Below are positions 9,786 through 18,303 of a stretch of 64,000 nucleotides of DNA, one piece after another. The DNA is from Bacteroidota bacterium. Lineage in GTDB: Bacteria; Bacteroidota; Bacteroidia; Bacteroidales; UBA10428. The DNA is taken from assembly GCA_023442525.1 (NCBI GenBank), contig JAEZZA010000006.1:208682-272681 (forward strand). Direction: 5' to 3'. The position numbers were made by a program, and so were the translations under genes. The first letter of the stretch is position 1. Every line of letters starts with the position of its first letter. The notes beneath the pieces were generated by a model, which did not search any database, was not told the origin of the DNA, and saw only the letters and a list, made by a program, of their open reading frames with translations.

Positions 9786-9815
9786 ATACTGGATACGCTC
9801 CTCGCAAATGACCGG
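9769..9815. repeat. Short dispersed repeat remnant (copy A)
   Basis: The motif GATACTGGATAC occurs in two neighbouring, slightly varied copies and is followed by a segment reading GCTCCTCGCAAATGACCGG. A related sequence with the same order (GGATACTGGAT, then GCGCTCCTACGCAATAACCGG) lies at 41071–41138. The second half resembles the common intergenic repeat type with CGTCATTGCGAGGAGC on the opposite strand. The first copy overlaps the 3' end of the capA-like gene. Confidence 0.55.
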
Positions 9816-9828
9816 ACTGAGAAACGAA

Positions 9829-9860
9829 GACCTCAGAGTCGCATCCGGATCTCTGAGGTC
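9829..9860. terminator. Hairpin between convergent genes
   Basis: A perfect 10-bp stem, GACCTCAGAG with CTCTGAGGTC, encloses a 12-base loop. It lies between the convergent capA-like gene and the lipoprotein gene at 9890. There is no clear T-run on either side, so it could be a bidirectional weak terminator or part of the adjacent repeat. Confidence 0.55.
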
Positions 9861-9889
9861 CTGAAAAGTAAATCTTTCTAATTATCGTT

Positions 9890-10669
9890 CTAATTGCAGA
9901 TCGTGTTGTTGAAGCTCTCGTCCCAGCAAAGCTGGTTTAATCCGTCGGTTACAGTTCCTACATGTGTTTCGGTGTTGTAATCCACTTCGTACAACATGTT
10001 GGTTTCCGAATTGTATAAGTTATAATAGGCATTGTAGTCGGTACTATTTGTTATGCCATATTCGATATAGCTATCCTCATAGTCAGCGCCAGGCCTTACA
10101 TTCAGGTATTTGACATCGAACGTTTTATCTTCATAATCGGCGTTCCATTCTATGAATAACCAGGCAGTCTGGCTGGCCAGAGGAACATCATTAACCGTCC
10201 ATTCTCCACCGGTTCTCAGTATATCGCATTTCCCGGTAAACCATACTACATCCATCGATGCGTCGGCCTTTTCAATGTTCATCGAAAGATAAACCGAATC
10301 GTTCATCACATCGGCTGTAAGCTTGGCGTTGTATTCGTTGTTCACTGCATATGTCCACTGCCAGGTATCGTTATCCAGGCGCACGGCATCGTGATTGAAT
10401 GCTTCCGCATAAGCGGCAACAGGAATAACCATGGCGGCTGACAATACCAGGTTCCAGTACGAAACAGCTCCCACTACCAGGTGGAAATTACTTTTTGGAT
10501 CAACACTTTTAAGTTCACCGGCTGAAGTGAAATCGCTTAAGTCAATTGCAAAAGTGGTGATTGGAGGTAAATCGGGTCCTTTTTCCTTATCTTTTTCCTT
10601 TTCACAACCTGTCAGGAAAAAAGTACACAACATCGACATTGCAATCAACCTGCTTAATATATTCTTCAT
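9890..10669 (-). CDS. Putative lipoprotein, unknown function
   Basis: 259 residues with a lipoprotein signal peptide (MLCTFFLTGCEKEKDKEKG, lipobox Cys22) followed by a short charged linker and a long beta-rich region with many Asp, Asn, Tyr and Trp residues. No catalytic motif is recognised. Proteins of this appearance are frequent surface or periplasmic lipoproteins in Bacteroidota. It has no close operon partner: the next minus-strand gene upstream starts beyond 10746 and is unrelated. Confidence 0.75.
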   Translation of the reverse strand: MKNILSRLIAMSMLCTFFLTGCEKEKDKEKGPDLPPITTFAIDLSDFTSAGELKSVDPKSNFHLVVGAVSYWNLVLSAAMVIPVAAYAEAFNHDAVRLDNDTWQWTYAVNNEYNAKLTADVMNDSVYLSMNIEKADASMDVVWFTGKCDILRTGGEWTVNDVPLASQTAWLFIEWNADYEDKTFDVKYLNVRPGADYEDSYIEYGITNSTDYNAYYNLYNSETNMLYEVDYNTETHVGTVTDGLNQLCWDESFNNTICN

Positions 10670-10745
10670 AGTAGTTTAGTTTAATAAACAACGGTTTATA
10701 CGAGTTTTCATTGCATGTAGTTGCAATTAGCCCCGGCTATCCCTA

Positions 10746-11561
10746 TTAACAATTTTCTTTGTCCAGGAAATTTCGCAAGGCATCAAGGAAAGCTTTGGGT
10801 TCTTCCGCGTGAATCCAGTGACCTGCATTTGGGATGACAGATACTACTGCGCCTGGAAAATAATGGTGTATTGCTTTCAGATCGTGTTCTCTGATATAAC
10901 CCGACCTGCCCCCTTTAATGAATAGTAACGGAAAGTTGGGAACTGAGCGGGGATCGGTAGTGTTTTCATCGATTACGCCATCAAAAATGGCATTCATATT
11001 TTTTTCAAGCGCATCCAGATTTATAACCCATTCGAAATGGCCGTCGGATCTACGTTTCAGACTTTTCAGCAAGAATTGCCTCACCATGGCTGAGGGAATG
11101 CTTTCGGAAAGATTTCGATCCGCTTCCTCTCTGGTTTTTATTGATTTGATATCCAGATTCAGCAACGATGAAATGATATGAATATGCGTCAAAGCCTCTT
11201 CGGATTGATTTTCGCCGGCATAACTCAAAGGGGAAATATCCACCACGATCATCTTCTTTACCATTTCGGGATGTATGAGTCCGAATTGCATTACCGCCTT
11301 TCCTCCCATAGAATGTCCCAGGAGTATAGCCTGCTTTATATCCCTTTTCTTCATGAATTCGTACAGATCGTCGGCAAGGATGCTGTAATTATGTTCAGGA
11401 TGGTGTGGTGAATTACCATGATTTCGCTGATCCACCAGGTAAACCGTGAACTGCCCTGCCAGTTCCCGCGCTATGGAATACCAGTTATCACCCGAACCAT
11501 ACATTCCGTGAAGTATGATCAACGGGCATCCTGATCCTGATTCGCGGAAAAACAATTCCAT
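10746..11561 (-). CDS. ybfF: Alpha/beta-fold hydrolase (YbfF-type esterase)
   Basis: 271 residues of alpha/beta hydrolase. The oxyanion segment is LHGMYGSGDNW; DQRNHGNSPH is the typical sequence of the YbfF subgroup; the nucleophile elbow is LGHSMGG (Ser84); and the catalytic His lies in NAGHWIHAEEP near residue 246. E. coli YbfF hydrolyses acyl-CoA and small esters, but the substrate here is unknown. It follows pdxJ with no intervening base (pdxJ stop codon at 11562–11564), so the two are probably read from one transcript. Confidence 0.88.
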   Translation of the reverse strand: MELFFRESGSGCPLIILHGMYGSGDNWYSIARELAGQFTVYLVDQRNHGNSPHHPEHNYSILADDLYEFMKKRDIKQAILLGHSMGGKAVMQFGLIHPEMVKKMIVVDISPLSYAGENQSEEALTHIHIISSLLNLDIKSIKTREEADRNLSESIPSAMVRQFLLKSLKRRSDGHFEWVINLDALEKNMNAIFDGVIDENTTDPRSVPNFPLLFIKGGRSGYIREHDLKAIHHYFPGAVVSVIPNAGHWIHAEEPKAFLDALRNFLDKENC

Positions 11562-12275
11562 TTACAACAGTTGCTGAAGATACAGTTGGATGGTCTTTTC
11601 GAGCCCGTAATATAATGCGTCGGATATCAGAGCATGACCAATTGAAACTTCCATAAGTCCCGGCACATGCTGGTTAAAGTAATGCAGATTTTCAAGGCTC
11701 AGATCGTGGCCGGCGTTTAATCCCAAATTCAGATCAACAGCCTTCTTTGCCGCGTTTATATATGGAGCTACAGCTTTGGCCGGATCTTTCGGGAATCTGG
11801 CAGCATACGGTTCGGTATATAATTCAATACGATCGGTTCCGGTAGCAGCAGCCCTTTCAATTTGTTCCAGGTCGGTTTCAATAAACAAGGATGTGCGGAT
11901 GCCATATTGGTGAAGATCTTTAATGATATCCGCGAGGAATTTTTCATAGCGGATCACATTCCATCCCTGATTGGATGTGATCACATCGTGTGAATCGGGT
12001 ACAAAGGTTACCTGATGAGGCTTCACTTCCTTAACCAGGTCGAGAAACCGTTGCGACGGGTATCCTTCGATATTGAATTCCGTGGTTATAATCGGCCTTA
12101 TTTCCCTAACATCGTTATATCGAATATGTCGCTCATCGGGCCTGGGATGAACGGTAATCCCCTGTGCACCGAACTTCTGACAGTTAATGGCTGCCTGCAC
12201 TATATTTGGCACACTTCCGCCACGGGCATTTCGAATGGTAGCAATTTTGTTGATATTAACACTTAACTTTGTCAT
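11562..12275 (-). CDS. pdxJ: Pyridoxine 5'-phosphate synthase PdxJ
   Basis: 237 residues, the usual length. PdxJ is the TIM-barrel enzyme that joins 3-amino-1-hydroxyacetone 1-phosphate (3-amino-2-oxopropyl phosphate) with deoxyxylulose 5-phosphate to form pyridoxine 5'-phosphate. Family signatures include LSVNINKIATIRNARGG at the N-terminus, GITVHPRPDERHI, VTFVPDS and LNAGHDLSLENL. It is divergent from the CBS–nadK pair, a neighbourhood seen in many Bacteroidota genomes, with 161 bases between the start codons. Confidence 0.96.
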   Translation of the reverse strand: MTKLSVNINKIATIRNARGGSVPNIVQAAINCQKFGAQGITVHPRPDERHIRYNDVREIRPIITTEFNIEGYPSQRFLDLVKEVKPHQVTFVPDSHDVITSNQGWNVIRYEKFLADIIKDLHQYGIRTSLFIETDLEQIERAAATGTDRIELYTEPYAARFPKDPAKAVAPYINAAKKAVDLNLGLNAGHDLSLENLHYFNQHVPGLMEVSIGHALISDALYYGLEKTIQLYLQQLL

Positions 12276-12436
12276 ACCAGGTGTGTTTTACATATTGAAA
12301 TAAGAGCTAACTTTATAGTTACAGGCTCAAGTTATTTTAATATCCTTCCTGTACAAACAGATTGTATCTTCCGGTGGAAACGGATTACTAATGACAGGAA
12401 TGATTGCAAAGGTAGCAGGTTTTCAGTTTATTGTAT

Positions 12437-13102
12437 ATGCTGGCAAAAGAATTAATATCGGACGTTATACCCTCACTGCATACTTCCGACAGTGGTCAGA
12501 AGGCATTGTACTGGATGGATATATTCAGGATATCACATCTGCCCATTGTTAATAATGAGGATTTCCTGGGATTAATATCCGATAAGGACATCTATGATGC
12601 CAATATGGCCGAAGAGCCTATCGGCAATCATAACCTGTCGTTATTCAGTCCCTTTGTAACCGAAAACCAGCATATTTACGAAGTCTTCGAGCTGGCGTCG
12701 AGGCTTAATCTTTCGATAGTTCCGGTTCTTGATCATAAAAACCATTACCTGGGGGCAATTACCAATAACGACCTGATTCATTATTTTGCCGATTTTGCTG
12801 CTCTTAAGGAGCCGGGCGCTATAATAATTCTCGACATGAGTATGCATGATTACTCCCTGTCGCAGATAGCCCAGATTGTGGAAAGCAATGATGCCAGAAT
12901 TCTCAGCATGTACATCAGTTCACACAGTGCATCCACCCGTATTGAAGTCACTCTCAAAATTAACAAGAACGATCTTACTTCGATAATCCAGACATTCAAC
13001 CGGTATAATTACACCATTCACAGTACTTTCATGGATCATGACGATATGGAAGGTTTATATGAGAACCGGTACGAAATGTTTATGAAGTATCTGAGCATCT
13101 GA
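12437..13102 (+). CDS. CBS-domain pair protein with C-terminal ACT-like domain
   Basis: About 221 residues. The ORF can be opened at a TTG (12431), but the ATG at 12437 gives the natural MLAKELISDVIPSLHTSDS start. Two CBS motifs (residues ~1–120; ISHLPIVNN, FLGLISDKDI, LSIVPVLDH, YLGAITNNDL) form a nucleotide-sensing module. Residues ~130–205 (AIIILDMSMHDYSLSQIAQIVESNDARILSMYI) resemble an ACT domain. The gene lies 25 bases before nadK, so it may sense adenine nucleotides or another ligand in connection with NAD metabolism; that link is inference from position. Confidence 0.85.
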   Translation: MLAKELISDVIPSLHTSDSGQKALYWMDIFRISHLPIVNNEDFLGLISDKDIYDANMAEEPIGNHNLSLFSPFVTENQHIYEVFELASRLNLSIVPVLDHKNHYLGAITNNDLIHYFADFAALKEPGAIIILDMSMHDYSLSQIAQIVESNDARILSMYISSHSASTRIEVTLKINKNDLTSIIQTFNRYNYTIHSTFMDHDDMEGLYENRYEMFMKYLSI

Positions 13103-13127
13103 CTTCGGCAAATGAGAATCATTAACA

Positions 13128-14003
13128 ATGAGAATAGCACTGTTTGGCAAAACCTTCAATCCCGGATTTAATACTTACATTAAGGAACTTCTCGGTCTGT
13201 TCGAATCTCATCATATCGAGCTTGTTGTTTATAAGCCATTTCTCGACTTTATCAATTGTGAAACAGGTACAAATATTAATGTTCATGGAATATTTACCGG
13301 AGCGGAGGACTTTGACCGGGATGCCGAACTGCTCGTAAACATAGGGGGCGACGGTACTTTCCTGGAGTCAATACCTTTCGTGGTACGCGAACAAATACCC
13401 GTTATCGGTATCAATTCGGGCCGGCTTGGTTTTCTGGCCAATATTTCAAAGGAAAATATTACTGAAGCCTTTGATTCGATTTTTAACGGCGATCATACGT
13501 ATGAATTCCGGACAATTATTAAAATCCGGAAACCCGAGACGATATTTAACGGTTTAAATTTCGCCTTAAACGACATAGTCATAAAAAGCAATACCTCACT
13601 GATCACTATTGAAGCATATATAAATGATGAATTCCTGAACACATACTGGACTGATGGTCTGATCATATCCACCCCTACCGGTTCAACCGCTTATTCTCTG
13701 AGCGTGGGGGGGCCGGTAGTTGTTCCGGGTTCGGGAAATCTGATCATTGCCCCCATATCGTCGCATAATCTCTCGGTACGACCACTGATTATCCCCGACA
13801 CGAATGTGATCAAACTGAAGGTATTCAGCAGAAGGGATTCTTACACGGTTACTGCCGACAATCGCACTACGCAGGCAATTACCGGGGAGGTTTTTGAAAT
13901 TGTCAAATCGGACTACAAACTGAAAATGGTAAAGCTTCCCAACACCAGTTTTTATGAAACACTGAGAAACAAGCTTAAATGGGGAGAGGATGCAAGGAAT
14001 TAG
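13128..14003 (+). CDS. nadK: NAD kinase
   Basis: 291 residues. NadK phosphorylates NAD to NADP in the cytoplasm. The GGDGT motif (NIGGDGTFLES) and the NSGRLGFLA segment bind ATP/NAD and metal, and DGLIISTPTGSTAYSLSVGGPVVVPG is the other family signature. It is downstream of the CBS protein by 25 bases and converges on apbE with six bases between the stop codons. Confidence 0.97.
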   Translation: MRIALFGKTFNPGFNTYIKELLGLFESHHIELVVYKPFLDFINCETGTNINVHGIFTGAEDFDRDAELLVNIGGDGTFLESIPFVVREQIPVIGINSGRLGFLANISKENITEAFDSIFNGDHTYEFRTIIKIRKPETIFNGLNFALNDIVIKSNTSLITIEAYINDEFLNTYWTDGLIISTPTGSTAYSLSVGGPVVVPGSGNLIIAPISSHNLSVRPLIIPDTNVIKLKVFSRRDSYTVTADNRTTQAITGEVFEIVKSDYKLKMVKLPNTSFYETLRNKLKWGEDARN

Positions 14004-14009
14004 AATACA

Positions 14010-15032
14010 CTATTCAATAAACTTCACCAATCCAGGCGTGGTGTAGGTTTTAAACTCACCATCGGATCCGGAATAAATCAGAAAAGCATCAAGGAAAGTA
14101 TTCTTCTTCAGGTATTCGATCGATTTGTCGAGACCCATTACCATCAGCGCGGTTGCATATGCATCCGCGGTGGTAGCATCGTCGGCCACTACCGTTGCGC
14201 TTAACAGTTTCGAGATTACCGGGTAACCGGTATGGGGATCAACCGTATGCACGAACTTCATTCCGTTCTTCTCATAAAACTTCCGGTAATTACCCGAAGT
14301 GGCAAGCGATTTATTTTTAAGAGTGATAATGCTCTGCAGGTCGGCACCCGGTATTACATTATTTTCAACCGGCTTGTCGATCCCGATCTTCCAATATGAA
14401 TGCCTGTCGTTCTTTCCTTTTGTACGTACTTCTCCTCCTACCTCAACCAGATAATTTTTAATCTTCTTCGATTCCAGAAAAGCGGCTATCACGTCAACCG
14501 TATATCCCTGTGCTATGGCATTTACATCAAGTATTATACGGGGATCCGATTTCACCGGGACACCATTTTCAAGTTTTACCTTTTCAATACCCACAAACTC
14601 CATCAACCTGTTGATCATGGCACTGTCTACATTCAACGTATCTCCGCTGCCAAAACCAATTGCATTGACTATGGGGCCGACGGTTATATCGAAAGCATTG
14701 CCGGTATTGCGGCTAACTTCGACCGACTTTCTGAAAACTTCATTGAACATGAGATCACTCCCAATTCCCGGTTCATTCCTGTTGAACCTTGAAATATAGG
14801 AAGCGGAGTCGTAAATTGACAGAGAGCGATCGATCCTCTTCAGCAACGAATCCACCATAGCCTGGTAATGCTCGCCCTTTTTACTTGCATAGGTGATCCG
14901 GTAAGTTGTACCCTGTGCAAATCCTACAAAGCTTATATACTCGCCCTTGTGCCCTGCCCTGGTAATAAGGAAGGCAATAGCAAAGAATACCGACAGGAGT
15001 AAAACCTGTATGCCAAGTTTTTTTAAGTTCAT
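14010..15032 (-). CDS. apbE: FAD:protein FMN transferase ApbE
   Basis: 340 residues with an N-terminal membrane anchor or signal segment (IQVLLLSVFFAIAFLI) and an ApbE core: FAQGTTYRITY, FDITVGPIVNAIGFGSG, DVNAIAQGYTVDVIAAFLE, YLVEVGGEVRTKGKN and HTVDPHTGYP. ApbE moves FMN from FAD onto Thr/Ser of target proteins outside the membrane. The gene is the last of the nqr operon, 11 bases behind nqrF, and its obvious targets are the flavinylation threonines of NqrB and NqrC encoded in the same operon. Confidence 0.96.
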   Translation of the reverse strand: MNLKKLGIQVLLLSVFFAIAFLITRAGHKGEYISFVGFAQGTTYRITYASKKGEHYQAMVDSLLKRIDRSLSIYDSASYISRFNRNEPGIGSDLMFNEVFRKSVEVSRNTGNAFDITVGPIVNAIGFGSGDTLNVDSAMINRLMEFVGIEKVKLENGVPVKSDPRIILDVNAIAQGYTVDVIAAFLESKKIKNYLVEVGGEVRTKGKNDRHSYWKIGIDKPVENNVIPGADLQSIITLKNKSLATSGNYRKFYEKNGMKFVHTVDPHTGYPVISKLLSATVVADDATTADAYATALMVMGLDKSIEYLKKNTFLDAFLIYSGSDGEFKTYTTPGLVKFIE

Positions 15033-15043
15033 GATATTAAAGG

Positions 15044-16288
15044 CTATCCGCCGAAATCGTCGAAATCAACCATTTCATCAGGTACGCCCAGGTCGTAAAG
15101 CATTTTCTGTACAGCGTCGTTCATCATGGGAGGTCCGCAGAGATAATATTCAATATCCTCCGGTGTATCGTGCTTGCTCAGATATTGTTCATACAATACC
15201 TGGTGAATGAAGCCGGTGTAGCCGGTCCAGTTGTCAGATGCCACAGGTTCCGACAGGGCAATATTGAATTTGAAATTCGGGAATTCCTTTTCAATAGCTC
15301 TGAAATGCTCTTCGTAGAAAATTTCTCGCTTCGAACGTGCACCATACCAATAACTAACTTTTCTGTCGGTTTTCAGGGTATGGAACAGATGGAAAATATG
15401 TGAGCGCAAGGGTGCCATACCGGCTCCACCGCCAATATAAACCATTTCACGATCGGTATTCTTAATGTGGAATTCACCATAAGGTCCGGAAATCATCACT
15501 TTGTCGCCCGGTTTTCTGGAGAAAATGTATGAAGAACAGATTCCGGGAGGCACGTTTTTAAATGCTCCGGCCGATCTGTCCCATGGCGGAGTGGCAATCC
15601 TTATGTTAAGCATGATGATGTTCCCTTCTGCAGGGTGATTGGCCATTGAATAGGCTCTGAATGTTTCCGTAGTATTCTTCATTTTAAGATCCCACATCTT
15701 ATTCTTATCCCATTCATCTCTGAATTGTTCCTCCACCTCAATATCACTAAAAGACATTTCATAGAGCGGCACATCAATCTGGATGTATCCACCCGATTTG
15801 AATTTCAGCTCTTCACCCGGAGGGAGTTTCACCACAAATTCCTTAATATAAGTAGCCACGTTATGGTTGGAAACCACTTCGCATTCCCATTTTTTTATTC
15901 CAAGCACTTCTTCGGGCACCAGGATCTTCATGTCCTCCTTAACCTTCACCTGGCAGCCCAGCCTCCAGTTCTCATTGATCTGCCGGCGGTTAAAAAAACC
16001 AACTTCGGTAGGCAGTATCGATCCTCCTCCTTCAAGAACCCGGCACCGGCAAAGTCCGCATGTACCGCCTCCTCCGCATGCAGAGGGCAGAAACAATTTT
16101 TCCTGTGAAAGAGTGGATAGCAGGGTGGATCCCGGGGCTACTTCTAGTTGCTTCTCACTATTGATATCAATATGAACAGTACCTCCTGCTGTAAGCTTAG
16201 ACTTGGCATAAAGCAGTACGGCAATCAGCAGAAGTGTAATTCCCAGGAATACAACGATACTCAGAATGATAGCTTGAAAAAGGCTCAT
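15044..16288 (-). CDS. nqrF: Na+-translocating NADH:quinone reductase subunit F
   Basis: 414 residues: an N-terminal membrane helix (residues ~7–28), a [2Fe-2S] ferredoxin domain with Cys71, Cys77, Cys80 and Cys112 (CGGGGTCGLC and GCQVKV), and a ferredoxin-NADP-reductase-like part with the FAD motif RAYSMANHP and the NADH motif YIGGGAGMAPLRSH. NqrF takes electrons from NADH into the complex through FAD and the iron–sulfur cluster. It is the sixth gene of the operon nqrA–F, 15 bases behind nqrE. Confidence 0.97.
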   Translation of the reverse strand: MSLFQAIILSIVVFLGITLLLIAVLLYAKSKLTAGGTVHIDINSEKQLEVAPGSTLLSTLSQEKLFLPSACGGGGTCGLCRCRVLEGGGSILPTEVGFFNRRQINENWRLGCQVKVKEDMKILVPEEVLGIKKWECEVVSNHNVATYIKEFVVKLPPGEELKFKSGGYIQIDVPLYEMSFSDIEVEEQFRDEWDKNKMWDLKMKNTTETFRAYSMANHPAEGNIIMLNIRIATPPWDRSAGAFKNVPPGICSSYIFSRKPGDKVMISGPYGEFHIKNTDREMVYIGGGAGMAPLRSHIFHLFHTLKTDRKVSYWYGARSKREIFYEEHFRAIEKEFPNFKFNIALSEPVASDNWTGYTGFIHQVLYEQYLSKHDTPEDIEYYLCGPPMMNDAVQKMLYDLGVPDEMVDFDDFGG

Positions 16289-16303
16289 AATATCAGTTTC
16301 ATA

Positions 16304-16921
16304 TTAAATTTTTATACCGCTGAATCCCATAAAAGCAATGGCCAACAGACCGGTGAGTATAAATGCCAGTCCGAGGCCTCTTAAAGGTGCCGGCACATTG
16401 GAGTATTTAAGTTTTTCACGGATAGCGGCCAGCACCACAATTGCCAGGGCCCAACCGAATCCTGCACCAAAACCATAAACGGTTGCTTCAATCAGGGTAC
16501 CGTATTCGCGTTCCTGCATGAACAATGCCGCACCTAATACAGCACAGTTTACAGCGATAAGTGGAAGAAAAATACCAAGTGCGTTATACAGGGCCGGAGC
16601 CGACTTTTCAACTACCATTTCGATAAGCTGAACCATGGCGGCTATAACGGCAATGAATAACAGGAAGCTCAGGAAGCTCAGATCCACGCTCTGAAACTGT
16701 GGACCCAGCCAACTCATGGCTCCGGCTTTTAAAAGATAATTTTCGAGCAGCCAGTTAACCGGCACGGTTACCGTAATAACAAAAATAACAGCTATGCCAA
16801 GCCCCATAGAAGTCTTAACCGTTTTGGAGACAGCCAGGTATGAACACATACCGAGAAAATAAGCAAAGATCATGTTCTCGGTAAATACGTTTCTGATAAA
16901 CAGATTGAACAGGTTTTCCAT
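16304..16921 (-). CDS. nqrE: Na+-translocating NADH:quinone reductase subunit E
   Basis: 205 residues of almost continuous hydrophobic helices (about six). NqrD and NqrE are homologous inner-membrane subunits that form the membrane core with an iron centre between them. The gene is placed between nqrD and nqrF with short spacers of 13 and 15 bases. The sequence is close to NqrD in length and profile; the family order is what fixes the assignment, together with the motif FLLFIAVIAAMVQLIEMVVEKSAPALYNALGIFLPLIAVNC. Confidence 0.96.
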   Translation of the reverse strand: MENLFNLFIRNVFTENMIFAYFLGMCSYLAVSKTVKTSMGLGIAVIFVITVTVPVNWLLENYLLKAGAMSWLGPQFQSVDLSFLSFLLFIAVIAAMVQLIEMVVEKSAPALYNALGIFLPLIAVNCAVLGAALFMQEREYGTLIEATVYGFGAGFGWALAIVVLAAIREKLKYSNVPAPLRGLGLAFILTGLLAIAFMGFSGIKI

Positions 16922-16934
16922 CGTCTCTCGTTAA

Positions 16935-17552
16935 TTAGGATTTATCAATGAGTTTACGGTTATATCCTCTGTGGATCCAAATAATAACTCCAACGGTTAT
17001 GAGGGCCATGGGCGGTAATATCATCATGCCGTTATCCTGGTAGCCCGCTTCATAAAATGACTGGGGAATAATTTGATAACCCATTAAGGAACCACTACCG
17101 AATAATTCGCGGAAAAATCCTATTATAATCAGTATTAATCCATATCCGGCACCATTTCCAATGCCATCGAGGAACGATTGAAATGGTTTATTACTCATGG
17201 CGAAAGCTTCGAGCCTTCCCATAATTATGCAGTTAGTTATAATCAGGCCAACGAATACAGATAATTTTTTGCTTACATCATATAAATATGCTTTAAGCAA
17301 TTGGTCAACAACAATTACCAGAAAGGCAGCCACTACCAGTTGAATGATTATTCTGATTCGTGGTGGTATGGTGTTGCGTCCCAGCGATATGATGAGGTTG
17401 GCGAATGCTGTAACCACTGTAACAGAGAGTGCCATTACAATAGCAGGTTTCATCTGAACCGTTACGGCAAGAGCCGAACAAATTCCTAGCACCTGGACAG
17501 TGATTGGATTCTCATCGTTAATTGGATTCAGTAATAACTGGATATTCTTCAT
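16935..17552 (-). CDS. nqrD: Na+-translocating NADH:quinone reductase subunit D
   Basis: 205 residues, several membrane helices. The segment VGLIITNCIIMGRLEAFAMSNKPFQSFLDGIGNGAGYGLILI is the family signature shared with Rnf subunits, including the Cys in NC that contributes to the intramembrane iron centre. The start (MKNIQLLLNPINDENPITVQVLGICSALAVT) is standard. It is co-transcribed with nqrC and nqrE. Confidence 0.96.
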   Translation of the reverse strand: MKNIQLLLNPINDENPITVQVLGICSALAVTVQMKPAIVMALSVTVVTAFANLIISLGRNTIPPRIRIIIQLVVAAFLVIVVDQLLKAYLYDVSKKLSVFVGLIITNCIIMGRLEAFAMSNKPFQSFLDGIGNGAGYGLILIIIGFFRELFGSGSLMGYQIIPQSFYEAGYQDNGMMILPPMALITVGVIIWIHRGYNRKLIDKS

Positions 17553-17564
17553 AATTAATCGGAA

Positions 17565-18290
17565 TCAATTGTTCAACTTAAAATAACCCTCATAAGGGCT
17601 TAAACTGACCCTGAGCATCTCTTCCAAACCCTTACTGGTAATGGTTCCGCCTGAAATGGCATCTACTTCATGAGCTGATGAAGGGTCTGCTCCTCCTTTA
17701 ACCACCCCGACCGAAACGAATTCATCCTGGTCGTCAAAAATCTTCTTGCCCTGGAACGGACTCATAAAGGAAGGCTGGTTGATTTCGGCACCCAGACCCG
17801 GAGTTTCACTCTTATGATCGAACATAACCCCGTAAATCGTATTCAGATGCGGCTTGCCCTCAGGTACGTCAGGTTCCCTGTAAAATGATACATAACCCCA
17901 GATCGGTCCCCACAGCCCTTTGCCATATACCGGGATGACAATTATAGTGCTGTCGCCTACTTTGGCTTCGAAGGCCGGAAGATTTCGCTCTTCCGCAGGC
18001 TTTTTCATTTCATTTCTTAGGTTAATATTAAAGGGATCCACACCACTGATCTTTTCACCTTTGGAATTCAGAGTGTAGCTGTCAGTAATGTATTTATCAT
18101 ACAACGGCTCGGCATTCGACGGATCAGAAGTAACCCGGAGCGATGTGAGGATATTTTGTTTCTTCTCAATCTCCACGTTTTTATCCTGCGAAGGTTTCAG
18201 CGAGGTAGCCACAACAGCAAGGCCCGTTGCCACAATCAGGACGATAATTATGGAGTAGATATAAGTGTATTTATTACTTTGAATATTCAT
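17565..18290 (-). CDS. nqrC: Na+-translocating NADH:quinone reductase subunit C
   Basis: 241 residues with one N-terminal membrane helix (about residues 10–30) and an outward-facing FMN-binding domain. The flavinylation site is in DAISGGT, with Thr216 as the probable residue carrying covalent FMN; the usual Ala of the SGAT motif is Gly here. WGPIWGYVSF and GLGAEINQPSF are further family marks. It is matured by the ApbE enzyme at the end of this operon. Confidence 0.96.
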   Translation of the reverse strand: MNIQSNKYTYIYSIIIVLIVATGLAVVATSLKPSQDKNVEIEKKQNILTSLRVTSDPSNAEPLYDKYITDSYTLNSKGEKISGVDPFNINLRNEMKKPAEERNLPAFEAKVGDSTIIVIPVYGKGLWGPIWGYVSFYREPDVPEGKPHLNTIYGVMFDHKSETPGLGAEINQPSFMSPFQGKKIFDDQDEFVSVGVVKGGADPSSAHEVDAISGGTITSKGLEEMLRVSLSPYEGYFKLNN

Positions 18291-18303
18291 GGCATGAAAA
18301 CTT

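Noticed and set aside
12276..12436. Minus-strand -7 box (TACCTTTG at 12407–12414) for pdxJ
   Set aside because: It would give a leader of more than 120 bases and has no -33 box at the right distance.
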